This document shows, piece after piece, positions 35,200 to 44,221 of a stretch of DNA of 64,000 nt (positions within the stretch are counted from its first letter, which is position 1; every line of letters starts with the position of its first letter). This stretch comes from Sporosarcina sp. FSL W7-1349. Lineage in GTDB: Bacteria > Bacillota > Bacilli > Bacillales_A > Planococcaceae. Both the position numbers and the translations under genes were made by a program. The notes below the pieces were generated by a model. The model did no database searches. It had not been told where the DNA came from and saw only the letters and a list, made by a program, of their open reading frames with translations. The DNA is taken from positions 62,001 through 126,000 of the forward strand of contig NZ_JBBOOK010000001.1 of the NCBI RefSeq assembly GCF_038003045.1, written 5' to 3'.

Positions 35200-35282
35200 A
35201 ATAATAATATAGCCTCCGGCGGATGTCGCAGATTTCGAGCCTCGATTCAAAATCTGAACACAATTACGCCAAGGCGTAATTG
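35200..35282. repeat. Probable dispersed palindromic element before metN
   Basis: A block with CCTCCGGCGGATGTCGCAGA and ending in a perfect 10-bp inverted repeat, CAATTACGCC (35261-35270) and GGCGTAATTG (35273-35282), two bases apart. It sits between the S-box terminator and the metN ribosome site. From memory similar blocks occur between genes in Planococcaceae; not verified. Confidence 0.5.
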
Positions 35283-35305
35283 ATTTGCAGAAAGAGGAGA
35301 GCCAC

Positions 35306-36313
35306 ATGATCCGGATTGAAAATCTGACAAAAGAATATAGGACGAAGGCTGGCATTGTAAAAGGCGTGGATGATGTCTCCCTCGACATCAATACAGGCGA
35401 GATATTCGGCATCGTCGGTTATTCAGGAGCGGGAAAGAGCTCATTACTCCGCTGCATGAATCTGTTAGAAAAACCGACTAAAGGGACCATTTTAGTTAAT
35501 GATGTAAACTTGGTGAAGCTGAAAGGGAAGAAATTGCGGCAAGCCCGACTAAAAATCGGAATGATCTTCCAGCATTTCTACCTCATCAGCCAGAAGACGG
35601 TCTATGAAAATATTGCCTTTGCACTGCAAGCGGCCAAAACTCCGGGAAACCAAGTGGAGGCACGGGTCACCGAATTGCTTGAGATGGTCGGCTTGGCGGA
35701 TAAACGGGACGTCTATCCCGCTCAGCTAAGCGGCGGACAGAAACAGCGGGTCGGCATTGCCCGAGCGCTCGCTAATAATCCATCCGTATTGCTTTGCGAC
35801 GAAGCGACATCTGCGCTGGACCCGAACACGACGACATCGATTTTGCGGTTGCTGAAAAAAATCAATCGGGAATTGGGCATCACGATCGTATTGATTACTC
35901 ATGAAATGAATGTCGTGAAGGAAATTTGCGATCGGATGGCGATTATGCAGGACGGAAAAGTGATCGAAGAAGGACAAGTGTATGACATTTTCTCCGATCC
36001 AAAACAGCCGTTGACGAAAGAGTTCATCAGCAGTGTGGTTTCATTTGACGTGCCGCAAGCGATTTTGGAGACATGCACCGGGACATTGGTCAAGGTGAAA
36101 TTCAAAGGGGACGTCGCCGTGAAGAGCGTCATTTCCGATACGATGCAACATTTCCATGTCAAAGGGAACTTCCTGCACGGCTCTATTGAGTATATTCAAG
36201 AAATGCCGCTCGGCACTTTCCTCATGGAGTTGCAGGGTGAACCGAATGAAATCCAGAAAGCGATCGACTTTATGGTCGGACAAGAGGCAAACGTGGAGGT
36301 GCTGGAGAAATGA
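35306..36313 (+). CDS. metN: Methionine ABC transporter, ATP-binding protein
   Basis: A 335-residue ATPase. Walker A GYSGAGKSS, signature LSGGQKQR, Walker B VLLCDEATSALD and VLITHEM mark the nucleotide-binding domain (about 1-240). A C-terminal NIL/ACT-like domain (about 260-335, FKGDVAVKSVISDTMQHFHV) binds methionine and inhibits transport in this family. ATG 35306 follows AGAGGAGAG. ATGA overlap with metI. Transcription is governed by the S-box. Confidence 0.95.
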   Translation: MIRIENLTKEYRTKAGIVKGVDDVSLDINTGEIFGIVGYSGAGKSSLLRCMNLLEKPTKGTILVNDVNLVKLKGKKLRQARLKIGMIFQHFYLISQKTVYENIAFALQAAKTPGNQVEARVTELLEMVGLADKRDVYPAQLSGGQKQRVGIARALANNPSVLLCDEATSALDPNTTTSILRLLKKINRELGITIVLITHEMNVVKEICDRMAIMQDGKVIEEGQVYDIFSDPKQPLTKEFISSVVSFDVPQAILETCTGTLVKVKFKGDVAVKSVISDTMQHFHVKGNFLHGSIEYIQEMPLGTFLMELQGEPNEIQKAIDFMVGQEANVEVLEK

Positions 36314-36978
36314 TTGATGTGCCACATATCATCGAGATGATGCCCGATATTACGAAAGCATTTGGCGAAACGCTCTATATGATCGGTATTTCGCTGGCCA
36401 TCGCGGTTATCATCGGGCTTCCTTTGGGTGTTCTGCTCTTCGTCACAGACAAAGGTTTATTCCTTGAAAACCGGCTGATCAATTCCACTTTCGGTTTTGT
36501 CGTCAATATGGTGCGGTCAATCCCGTTCATTATATTGCTCGTGGCATTGATTCCATTAACTCAATTGATTGTCGGGAAAATCATCGGCCCGGGCGCGGCT
36601 AGTGTCTCCCTTTCGGCAGCGGCCATCCCGTTTTTCGCACGGATTGTCGAAACGTCCATGCGGGAAATCGACAAAGGGGTCATCGAGGCAGCGATCGCTA
36701 TGGGGGCTTCCCCTTGGATGATCATCCGGAATGTTCTTTTGCCTGAAGCAAAGTCGAGCATTGTCCAAGGGATTACGTTGACAGTCATCAGTCTCGTTGC
36801 CTATTCCGCCATGGCGGGATTTGTCGGTGGAGGAGGGATCGGGGACTTGGCGATCCGGTTCGGGTATTACCGATATGACGATTCCATCATGATCGTAACA
36901 GTCGCCATACTCATCATATTAGTGCAGTTGATCCAATTTACGGGAGATCGGGTTTCAAAAGCTATAGATAAACGATAA
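36310..36978 (+). CDS. metI: Methionine ABC transporter, permease
   Basis: A 222-residue permease with five membrane segments and the coupling motif GVIEAAIAMGASPWMIIRNVLLPEA. FGFVVNMVRSIPFIILLVALIP and SLVAYSAMAGFVGGGGIGDLA are typical MetI stretches. It forms the channel with MetN and MetQ. The start overlaps the metN stop. Confidence 0.95.
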   Translation: MIDVPHIIEMMPDITKAFGETLYMIGISLAIAVIIGLPLGVLLFVTDKGLFLENRLINSTFGFVVNMVRSIPFIILLVALIPLTQLIVGKIIGPGAASVSLSAAAIPFFARIVETSMREIDKGVIEAAIAMGASPWMIIRNVLLPEAKSSIVQGITLTVISLVAYSAMAGFVGGGGIGDLAIRFGYYRYDDSIMIVTVAILIILVQLIQFTGDRVSKAIDKR

Positions 36979-36994
36979 TTAGGGAGAGAAGAAG

Positions 36995-37837
36995 ATGAAA
37001 AAGTTTTTATTGACTCTATTTGCCGTTGTGCTGGCAGCGGCTCTTGCTGCTTGTGGCGGGAAAGAGAAAGCGGAAAATGCAGATGATTCAGCAGCAACAG
37101 AAGAAAGCAAAACATTGACATTCGGTGCTACGGCAGGTCCATATAGTGATATGTTGAAAAAAGCAATCATTCCGGGCCTTGAAGAAAAAGGCTATAAAGT
37201 GGAAGTTACAGAATTCAGTGACTATATCCAGCCGAACAATGCGTTGAACAGCGGCGATATCGATGCGAACCTATTCCAGCATATCGTCTACCTGGAAAAC
37301 TTTGCTCAAGAAAACAATATGGATTTGACGGATTTGATTGTCGTCCCGACTGCTCCACTCGGCATTTACTCAAACAAATACAAATCATTGGATGAAATCG
37401 AAGATGGGGCTTCCATCACGATTCCTAACGACCCTGTCAATGCGGCGAGAACATTGATCGTGCTGGAAGCGAACGGTCTTGTCAAAATGAATCCGGATAT
37501 CGAACCGTTGAAAGCATCTGAAAAAGATGTCGTCGAAAACCCGAAAAACTTGGTCATCCAGCCACTCGAGGCAGGACAATTGCCACGTTCTGTGGATAGT
37601 GCCGATCTTGCAGCTGTTCCAGGAAACTTTGCGATAGCTGCTAACATGAACTTGTTAGATGCGCTTGCATTGGAAGAAATGCCAGACCAATTTCGTAACG
37701 TGGTCGCTGTGAAAACAGAAAACCAAGACAAGCAATTTGCCAAAGACATCATCGAAGTGATCGAATCGGATAAATTCGAAGAAGTGATTGACTCCGATTT
37801 CCAAGGATTCGGGAAACCGGCTTGGATGCAGCAATAA
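36995..37837 (+). CDS. metQ: Methionine-binding lipoprotein
   Basis: A 280-residue lipoprotein (lipobox AALAAC near residue 20) of the NlpA/MetQ family: TFGATAGPYSDMLKKAIIPG, FSDYIQPNNALNSGDIDANL, FQHIVYLENF, SITIPNDPVNAARTLIVLEA and DLAAVPGNFAIAANM. It delivers D/L-methionine to MetNI at the outer face of the membrane. It starts 17 bases after metI in the same operon and is followed by a terminator. Confidence 0.95.
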   Translation: MKKFLLTLFAVVLAAALAACGGKEKAENADDSAATEESKTLTFGATAGPYSDMLKKAIIPGLEEKGYKVEVTEFSDYIQPNNALNSGDIDANLFQHIVYLENFAQENNMDLTDLIVVPTAPLGIYSNKYKSLDEIEDGASITIPNDPVNAARTLIVLEANGLVKMNPDIEPLKASEKDVVENPKNLVIQPLEAGQLPRSVDSADLAAVPGNFAIAANMNLLDALALEEMPDQFRNVVAVKTENQDKQFAKDIIEVIESDKFEEVIDSDFQGFGKPAWMQQ

Positions 37838-37874
37838 TCTGACCTAAAAGCCCGCATCTTGCATAACAACAAGG

Positions 37875-37911
37875 AAACCATCCCCTTCCTGATCGGAGGC
37901 GGATGGTTTTT
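37875..37911 (+). terminator. metNIQ terminator
   Basis: AAACCATCC pairs with GGATGGTTT around a partly paired interior, then five T. Confidence 0.85.
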
Positions 37912-38043
37912 CTATGGTCAAACATATCGGAAATGGAGAAAATATAGTATACTGACTCATGGATGTTAGAGGACTGTACATAACGTGCACCATTTTTATC
38001 CATATTTTTACGGAAGAGTGGACGAGAATAGGAGAGCGACTAG

Positions 38044-38856
38044 ATGATGAAAAGAACCGTATTATCACTGATTGCGATTATGCTAGTAGCGCTATTGGGC
38101 GCATGCAGCGGTAAAAACGCTGCGGGGGATGACAAGACGTTGCTCATCGGCACGTCCGGTGGGACGTTTAATTTCCTATTGAAAAGGGCGATTATCCCGG
38201 AGCTTGAAAAGAAGGGCTACCAAGTTAGTTTTTTTGAATACCAAGATATCGATGAGTTGAATGGAGATTTGCTGGAAGGCGAAATCGACTTGAATCTGTT
38301 CCAACATCAAGCCTATCTGGAACAACTTAAACAAGAACAGGACCTCCCGCTTTCTGAATTGATTGCGGTCCCAACCGAGCCAATCGGCCTGTTTTCCGAA
38401 GTGTACGATACATTGGATGACATAGAAGAAGGGGCAATCCTTACAGTCCCGAACGATCCGGTAAATCTTCCGGTAGCTTTGAATATGCTCCAGGAGGCTG
38501 ATTTGATTACCTTGAATCCTGCAGTTGACGTAGCAGTGGCGACAGAGGCTGATATTGTGGAAAATCCGAAAAACCTACGGATCCAACCGATTTTGGAAAA
38601 ACAATTGCCCGCTGCTTTGCAAAGTGCTGAATTGTCGGTGATTCCGATCGCTACTGCGTTGACGATCGACCTGGCTCCGACGGACGCGTTAGCGCTGGAA
38701 GAGGTTCCGGATTCATTTCAGACCATCTTTGTTGTCGCAACGGAAAATGAAGACAAGCCATTCGCTAAAGATTTGGTTGAAGTTATCAATTCCAAGGAAT
38801 TCGCTGATGTGATGAAACCGGAAGAGATCTACTATGTGGAGAAGAAGGAAGAGTGA
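38044..38856 (+). CDS. Second MetQ-type substrate-binding lipoprotein
   Basis: A 270-residue paralogue of MetQ (lipobox ALLGAC near residue 20): LIGTSGGTFNFLLKRAIIPE, DLNLFQHQAYLEQL, ILTVPNDPVNLPVALNMLQ and ENPKNLRIQPI. It lies after the metNIQ terminator with its own AGGAGAG site and no permease or ATPase, so it probably feeds MetNI with a related substrate such as a methionine derivative or peptide. Acidic (KKEE) end. Substrate identity is inference. ATG 38044 or 38047. Confidence 0.85.
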   Translation: MMKRTVLSLIAIMLVALLGACSGKNAAGDDKTLLIGTSGGTFNFLLKRAIIPELEKKGYQVSFFEYQDIDELNGDLLEGEIDLNLFQHQAYLEQLKQEQDLPLSELIAVPTEPIGLFSEVYDTLDDIEEGAILTVPNDPVNLPVALNMLQEADLITLNPAVDVAVATEADIVENPKNLRIQPILEKQLPAALQSAELSVIPIATALTIDLAPTDALALEEVPDSFQTIFVVATENEDKPFAKDLVEVINSKEFADVMKPEEIYYVEKKEE

Positions 38857-38895
38857 AAAAAGCAGGGACGGAATCCAATTCCATCCCTGCTTTTT
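38856..38895. terminator. Bidirectional terminator
   Basis: AAAAAGCAGGGA pairs with TCCCTGCTTTTT, with an inner GGAA/TTCC. It serves the second metQ and the convergent pepF. Confidence 0.88.
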
Positions 38896-38904
38896 CATCT
38901 CTAA

Positions 38905-40710
38905 TTATGCTTCGATCTGCTCAGTCAGCTGAATCAACTCATCGATCAGACTGCCGATATAAGCAATTGTCTTTTTCAATGGCTCCTCCGTTGTAATATC
39001 GACTCCTGCCATCCGGGAAAGCTCGGCCGGTGTCTTCGTCCCTCCTGCTTTCAAGACGTTCAGCCAATCGTCCACAGCTGGCTGTCCTTCTTGTAAGATG
39101 CGCTCGGACACTTGCGTCGAAATCGTCAGGCCAGCACTGTACGTGTACGGATAGAGTCCCATATAGTAATGCGGCTGTCTCATCCAGGTCAGTTCGGCCC
39201 CTTCATTGATAATGACAGCATCGCCCCAGAATTCTTCCAGCACCCCGCGTTTGAAATTATTCAAAATCGTAGCGTTGACATTACCCCCTTCATCGACCCG
39301 CTCATAGACTTTCCGTTGATAGGCAGCCTCCAGCAAATGGGTGACAAAGTTATGGTAATACGTCCGGGATACGATCGACGAGATGACCCATCTCTTGAAT
39401 TTCGGATCATCGGAGTTTTTCAGCAGATGGTTGGCCATCAGCATTTCATTCAAAGTGGAGGGCGCTTCGATGAAATAGAGTGACGGGTCTGCATTGAAAA
39501 TGTTCTGTTCGCTGTTTGTATAATGGAAATGCCCCGCATGTCCCAATTCATGGGCAAGGACGAAGACATCTTCCATACTTCCTGTCCAGGAAATTAAAAT
39601 ATAGGAATGGTTCCCATACGGACTGGAACAAAAAGCGCCTGTCGACTTGCCAAGATTTTGTGCATAATCGATCCAACGTTCTTCATAAGCTTTATCCACC
39701 ATGGCCGCATAGTCTTTTCCCATGATGGAGAGGGCGTCATCCATATACCGTTTCGACTCTTCGAATGTTATTTTTGGTTCATACGTCGGATCAAGCGGAA
39801 TTTTCAAATCCGCGAATGTCATCGTATCCAAGCCATGGACCTTTTGCAGCAGTTTGGCGTATTTCCGCATATGGGGCGCCAGTTCCTCCATGATCAGATC
39901 GATCTGCCGATTGTACATCGAGCGGTCCACTTCCTGATCCATCAGTAAGTAATCGAAGATGTTCTCATAGCCGCGCAAGTCGGAAGTCGTCTTTTCCATT
40001 TGGACATGCATATCGTATGTTTTGGCAGTCGTATGTTGATATTCTTTTAATTTGGCTGAAAAAGCATCAAAGGCGGCCCGGCGTTTTGCCGTGTCGGGTT
40101 CTGATTCCCAACCGCCTTCAAAAGTGACGTAGCTCAGAGGATACGGTTCGCCGCCTACTACGAAATCATCGAATGTCATATCGACCAGCTTTGTCACATT
40201 GTACAATCCGTAGGGCGCGTTGAAAGTGGCCGAAAAGGCAGCCAATGTCTTCTCCGCCTCTGGATGCAGTTGATGTGGTTTTTTCCGGATGATTTGATTT
40301 AGATATCTTGCATGGCCTTCGGATTGAGCGGCGGCTTCTTGTAACGTTTCAGCCGGCAAAGCGGATAATTCGCTGGAGACAAAGGATAGGGTCTCGCTCA
40401 ACTTAGCTGCAAATGTCCCGAATCTGCTTTCCCGCAGCTGAGCATTATCGTCGGTCTGATCCACACTAGAAGCCAAGCTGGCATAGGTGGCTGCGGGTAT
40501 GAATTTTTCCATGATGCCACGATACTTGCCCAAGGCTTCGTTGATAATAGTTGGATTATCGATCTGCCCCTCGAATTGCTCCGCAAATCGACCGACTTCC
40601 TGTTCCAAATTGGCAATCGCCTGTTCATAATCTTCTTCTGTTTTGAATAAATCCGCTAAATTCCATGTTTCCTTCTCATTCACTTCTGTACGCACTGGCA
40701 AAGTCTTCAT
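38905..40710 (-). CDS. pepF: Oligoendopeptidase F (M3B metallopeptidase)
   Basis: A 601-residue cytosolic zinc peptidase that trims oligopeptides. The catalytic motif HELGH lies near residue 385 (FVLAHELGHAGHFHYTN), and a downstream ligand Glu lies in FIEAPSTLNEMLM. The N-terminal helical region (ETWNLADLFKTEEDYEQA) is typical of the family, and length agrees. ATG 40710 (MKTLPVRTEV) follows AAAGGGGAG; a start 17 codons earlier lacks a ribosome site. It stands alone. Confidence 0.93.
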   Translation of the reverse strand: MKTLPVRTEVNEKETWNLADLFKTEEDYEQAIANLEQEVGRFAEQFEGQIDNPTIINEALGKYRGIMEKFIPAATYASLASSVDQTDDNAQLRESRFGTFAAKLSETLSFVSSELSALPAETLQEAAAQSEGHARYLNQIIRKKPHQLHPEAEKTLAAFSATFNAPYGLYNVTKLVDMTFDDFVVGGEPYPLSYVTFEGGWESEPDTAKRRAAFDAFSAKLKEYQHTTAKTYDMHVQMEKTTSDLRGYENIFDYLLMDQEVDRSMYNRQIDLIMEELAPHMRKYAKLLQKVHGLDTMTFADLKIPLDPTYEPKITFEESKRYMDDALSIMGKDYAAMVDKAYEERWIDYAQNLGKSTGAFCSSPYGNHSYILISWTGSMEDVFVLAHELGHAGHFHYTNSEQNIFNADPSLYFIEAPSTLNEMLMANHLLKNSDDPKFKRWVISSIVSRTYYHNFVTHLLEAAYQRKVYERVDEGGNVNATILNNFKRGVLEEFWGDAVIINEGAELTWMRQPHYYMGLYPYTYSAGLTISTQVSERILQEGQPAVDDWLNVLKAGGTKTPAELSRMAGVDITTEEPLKKTIAYIGSLIDELIQLTEQIEA

Positions 40711-40816
40711 GAAGAAAATCTCCCCTTTTTCCCGTAGTCTGATTATAGGATAGCATTTCAATTGGGAAAATCACTAATAAAAGAGGGGAGGGATTTTCCA
40801 CTGATGCCAGCACTTC

Positions 40817-41260
40817 TTATAAATGATTGTCAAGAATGAATTGGACCAGCCAGTCAGTGTCAAGTGGCCCATCGACTACTTCATAATATAAGGATGAATT
40901 TTGGATAATCAAATTTTCAGTGATGATAATTGTAATAGAGTTGTTCTCCTCGTCTTGGAGGCGGATGCTAAATTGGTCGATTTCATCGGTGACATCAATC
41001 TCCTCGGGTTTTATTTTCCGAAAATGGTAGCCTTCCAAAAAATGAAGGAGTGTCTCGATTTCGTCGGGGTCATCGACAATCCATGAGTCTGAGGGGACAC
41101 CGGATATGGCTGGTATGGAAAAAGTTAAGGAGTGGAATGGATTATGCCATTGGGAGAGGACTTGTGTAAATTCCCTCTCTGTCTCATCTTGATAGGATTG
41201 GATCATCATATAGGCGCCGCCAAGCATAAGCGCTAGGAGCAGAATTGCTCTTGTCTTCAT
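40817..41260 (-). CDS. Exported or membrane-anchored hypothetical protein
   Basis: A 147-residue protein not recognised. The N-terminus (MKTRAILLLALMLGGAYMM) is a signal peptide or anchor without a lipobox Cys. The rest is acidic and probably alpha/beta (ETLLHFLEGYHFRKIKPEEI, NNSITIIITENLIIQNSSLY). It resembles small secreted Bacillus proteins measured by pattern only. ATG 41260 is preceded by GGAGGGATG at good spacing; the ATG two codons earlier touches that site. Confidence 0.6.
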   Translation of the reverse strand: MKTRAILLLALMLGGAYMMIQSYQDETEREFTQVLSQWHNPFHSLTFSIPAISGVPSDSWIVDDPDEIETLLHFLEGYHFRKIKPEEIDVTDEIDQFSIRLQDEENNSITIIITENLIIQNSSLYYEVVDGPLDTDWLVQFILDNHL

Positions 41261-41402
41261 TGTCATCCCTCCAGCATGCGTTTTTCTAGTATACGCACGG
41301 AGTGACCGTAAGATTTGTACATTGGAATTGACTGTTCCTGAACATTTGAAATAGAGAATATGTTATAATTTGGTCGAATTCGGATTAAAGGGGATGTAAG
41401 GA

Positions 41403-41891
41403 ATGGAAGAAATGAAACAAGTGCTGCATGCCATCCAGGATGAATACCCAGACGATTTTGCATGGTGTTATGGCTGCGGCCGGCTAAACACAGAAGGAGA
41501 CCATTTCCGGACAGGCTGGGACGGGAATCGGACTGTAACGTTCTATAAGCCGGAAGAAAAATATACGTCAATTCCTGGATTCGTTTACGGCGGGGCGATT
41601 GCTTCCCTTGTGGACTGCCACGGAACAGGCTCTTGCTCTTTAGCATTACATAGGAAAAATGGATTTGAACCGGGGGATGGGGAGACACCGCCACGTTTTG
41701 TCACGGCATCGCTGCATGTGGATTATTTGAAACCTACACCGCAAGAAGCTCTCTTGAAAGCTGTTGGTACAGTGGAAGAGATTCACCCTAAAAAGTGGAA
41801 AGTAACTGTGGAAGTGTATGCGGACGATACGCTCTGTGCAACGGGGGAAGTCATCGGGGCGGTCATGCCTGCAATATTTGGACAACAATGA
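41403..41891 (+). CDS. PaaI-family thioesterase (hot-dog fold)
   Basis: A 162-residue protein. CYGCGRLNTEGDHFR at the start, then FVYGGAIASLVDCHGTGS (central hot-dog helix with Asp) and FVTASLHVDYLKPTP match PaaI-type acyl-CoA thioesterases. The N-terminal Cys motif is often seen in this branch. The substrate is unknown. It has its own terminator and no obvious partner gene. Confidence 0.82.
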   Translation: MEEMKQVLHAIQDEYPDDFAWCYGCGRLNTEGDHFRTGWDGNRTVTFYKPEEKYTSIPGFVYGGAIASLVDCHGTGSCSLALHRKNGFEPGDGETPPRFVTASLHVDYLKPTPQEALLKAVGTVEEIHPKKWKVTVEVYADDTLCATGEVIGAVMPAIFGQQ

Positions 41892-41897
41892 TTTGAG

Positions 41898-41937
41898 AAG
41901 AACCGATTGCCGAGCGCGATCGGTTCTTCGCTCTTTT
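41898..41937 (+). terminator. Terminator after the thioesterase gene
   Basis: AAGAACCGAT pairs with ATCGGTTCTT; T-rich end (CGCTCTTTT). Confidence 0.75.
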
Positions 41938-42050
41938 GCTGACGAAGTTATTTTCAAACGGTCATGAAACTTTCTACTGCATTCCCCGTATATATAGTAA
42001 CTATTGCAGAATTGGGGTAAAGAATAATATCCGGGAAGGGAGGGACAGCG

Positions 42051-42284
42051 ATGATATTTGTGCTAGGCATTGTGGCCGTCGTCATGACCGTCCCAATTAC
42101 AGCAATCATTACGGATTATAAACGAAAAACATTGAAAATGAGAGCGGATCTGGTTCGGGAGGAAATCGAATTGGAGCAGCTCAAACAGCAAAACTTCATC
42201 ATCGAGACTGAGAAAATGAAGATTGAATTGGAACAGATGAAATTGGATTATACTCAGAAGAACAGCGATATAGTAAAAATCTAG
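42051..42284 (+). CDS. Small membrane-anchored coiled-coil protein
   Basis: A 77-residue protein with one N-terminal membrane segment (MIFVLGIVAVVMTVPITAII) and a long charged helix with heptad spacing (EEIELEQLKQQNFIIETEKM, KIELEQMKLDYTQ). The ATG follows GGGAGGGACAGCG. It stands 49 bases before the DUF4870-type gene in the same direction, a pairing that suggests a shared membrane-stress role (inference). No family name can be given with confidence. Confidence 0.7.
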   Translation: MIFVLGIVAVVMTVPITAIITDYKRKTLKMRADLVREEIELEQLKQQNFIIETEKMKIELEQMKLDYTQKNSDIVKI

Positions 42285-42333
42285 GTTATCAATGAAACTT
42301 TTTTGTACGCATGACTACTATAAGATAGAGGGG

Positions 42334-42654
42334 GTGTCTGCAATCGAAACAACAGGTTTGAAAGTTCTGGTTCATGCGAGCGCTTTCTTTGCACCATTTT
42401 TGGTCCCGTTCATCGTCTTTCTCGTCATCGAAGATGAGGAGATTAAGCGATTATCCGTCCAGGCATTATTATTCCAATTGGTCATGGGAGCCTTGATTTT
42501 CCTATCGATCTTACTCATCGTTGTGTTGATCGGTATTCCGATGCTCATCGTATTCGGTTTGATGACCATTATCGTTCCGATTATCGGAATCGTGAAGGCA
42601 TTGCAGGGGGAAACCTATAACTACCCGTTCGTCAGAAACTTTTTCAGAGCGTGA
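42334..42654 (+). CDS. DUF4870-like membrane protein
   Basis: About 106 residues with three membrane segments (LVHASAFFAPFLVPFIVFLV, LLFQLVMGALIFLSILLIVVL, LIVFGLMTIIVPIIGIVKAL) and the ending YNYPFVRNFF, the layout of DUF4870 (Tic20-like) proteins. The start is uncertain: GTG 42334 is close to AGAGGGGG, while ATG 42292 gives a longer protein with a weak site. Function unknown. Confidence 0.7.
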   Translation: MSAIETTGLKVLVHASAFFAPFLVPFIVFLVIEDEEIKRLSVQALLFQLVMGALIFLSILLIVVLIGIPMLIVFGLMTIIVPIIGIVKALQGETYNYPFVRNFFRA

Positions 42655-42715
42655 TCGAGAGGAATCGGCCCCATCCGAAGTGAAGGAGGGGGCTTTTGGA
42701 GTGGAGGTGGTTGAA

Positions 42716-43510
42716 ATGGGAACCTGCCTGACCAATGGAGTCGAGTTGTATTATGAGGTGGCGGGGGAAGGGGAAGCGCTCGTTTTCACGCATGGTGCTT
42801 CCTGGGATCATGCACAATGGCGGCCGCAAATGGAGCACTTCCAAAAGAATTACCGGACGGTCGCGTGGGATGTCCGGGGGCACGGCCATTCCACCTTGCC
42901 GGATGGGGAAGTGGATTCGGAAGAGTTCGCCCGCGATCTCATTGGGTTACTCGACCATTTACAAATAAAAAAAGCGCATTTATGCGGGTTGTCGATGGGG
43001 GGCCATATTTCTCTTCAAACCGCCATCCGATACCCGGATCGGGTCATTTCGTTAGCATTAATCGGCACGCCTTTTACGAATGTTTTTAATTGGTATGAGA
43101 AATTATTGGTTCCCTTCAATCGGTTTTCCAATTTATTCATTTCGATGGACTGGATGGCCAGCATGCAGGCAAGTATGTTATCCCGGTTTAATCCAGATAA
43201 TAAACGCTACATTGAGCAAGCCGTAAGCAACATTCCGAAAACCAATTGGATTCGGCTCTGGGACGCCATTACGAGAATGGAAAGTAAAGAGGAGTTGGCA
43301 AAAGTCGAATGCCCGACTCTCATTCTATACGGCGACCATGATACAATGGTTCAGCGGCAGCAGGAATTCATGCATCGCACCATTCCCTTCTCCATCTTGG
43401 AAGTCATTCCAAATGCGCATCATGCAACCAATCTGGATAACCCGGAGGCGGTCAATCTAGCGATGGAGAAGTTCTTACGGGGAATTCAACAGGCAAGGAG
43501 TGAAACATAA
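42716..43510 (+). CDS. Alpha/beta-fold hydrolase
   Basis: A 264-residue hydrolase. The oxyanion stretch VFTHGASWDHAQW, the nucleophile elbow LCGLSMGGHISL (Ser), the acid in LILYGDHDTM and the catalytic His in IPNAHHATNLD complete a triad. The substrate cannot be told. ATG 42716 follows GGAGGTGG. It overlaps the FusB-like gene by one base (TAATG), so the two are translated together. Confidence 0.85.
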   Translation: MGTCLTNGVELYYEVAGEGEALVFTHGASWDHAQWRPQMEHFQKNYRTVAWDVRGHGHSTLPDGEVDSEEFARDLIGLLDHLQIKKAHLCGLSMGGHISLQTAIRYPDRVISLALIGTPFTNVFNWYEKLLVPFNRFSNLFISMDWMASMQASMLSRFNPDNKRYIEQAVSNIPKTNWIRLWDAITRMESKEELAKVECPTLILYGDHDTMVQRQQEFMHRTIPFSILEVIPNAHHATNLDNPEAVNLAMEKFLRGIQQARSET

Positions 43511-44148
43511 TGGAACCTTTTATTCAAAGTGCTCAGTTTAATTTCATCAAGTTTCAAATTAAAAATTTAGTGTATGGACATGCCTCGGCGAAGGACGCGG
43601 GGGTGATCCGTGCTTTGGAATCTTTGACGGTGGAAAAGGTTATCGGGCTGTTCGGCGAATTGATGGATGAACAGAGGCAAGTGCTGGAGCCGATTTCAGA
43701 AATTCGGGAACCGTTAGAGGCGGACCAATATTTGATTCAACTGAAACGGTATGTACTCCCTTTTCCGTCCGTGGAGGAGAAGGAAATCCGTAAATTGTTT
43801 TCGAAAGTGAAAAAATTGACGATCCCAGTTTTGGACAAGTTGGACCTCCAGGAAATTTCCTACCTCGGCTGGAACGACACCGGTTCGAATAAAAAATATA
43901 TCGTCGTCCCCCAAGATGGGAAACTGATTGGAATCCAAGGGACTTTTCAACGTTCCACTAAAAAAGGGATTTGTGCTATCTGCAATGGACATGAGGAAGT
44001 CGGCATGTTCACGGCGGGGACAAGAAGGTCGGGGCAAGACACGTACACAAAAAGAGGGAATTATATTTGCGTTGATAGTATGGCTTGCAACGAGAACTTG
44101 ACCGATTTGACGAAGCTTCATGATTTCATCCAATTGCTGCAGAAGTGA
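43510..44148 (+). CDS. FusB-family elongation factor G-binding protein
   Basis: A 212-residue protein matching the FusB/FBP layout: a four-helix N-terminal part (FIKFQIKNLVYGHASAKDAG) and a C-terminal treble-clef zinc finger. The finger has CAIC at about residue 157, GMFTAGTRR, and C-x5-C in YICVDSMACN. FusB proteins bind EF-G, free it from fusidic-acid-stalled ribosomes and occur as chromosomal housekeeping forms in Bacillales. Whether this one confers resistance is unknown. It is coupled to the hydrolase gene upstream. Confidence 0.85.
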   Translation: MEPFIQSAQFNFIKFQIKNLVYGHASAKDAGVIRALESLTVEKVIGLFGELMDEQRQVLEPISEIREPLEADQYLIQLKRYVLPFPSVEEKEIRKLFSKVKKLTIPVLDKLDLQEISYLGWNDTGSNKKYIVVPQDGKLIGIQGTFQRSTKKGICAICNGHEEVGMFTAGTRRSGQDTYTKRGNYICVDSMACNENLTDLTKLHDFIQLLQK

Positions 44149-44221
44149 TTACATTCTTTAGGAAAGAAAACGCGCGGACTTACATATATATCTAGAAAGT
44201 CGAAATGCTAGGTGGGGTTCC

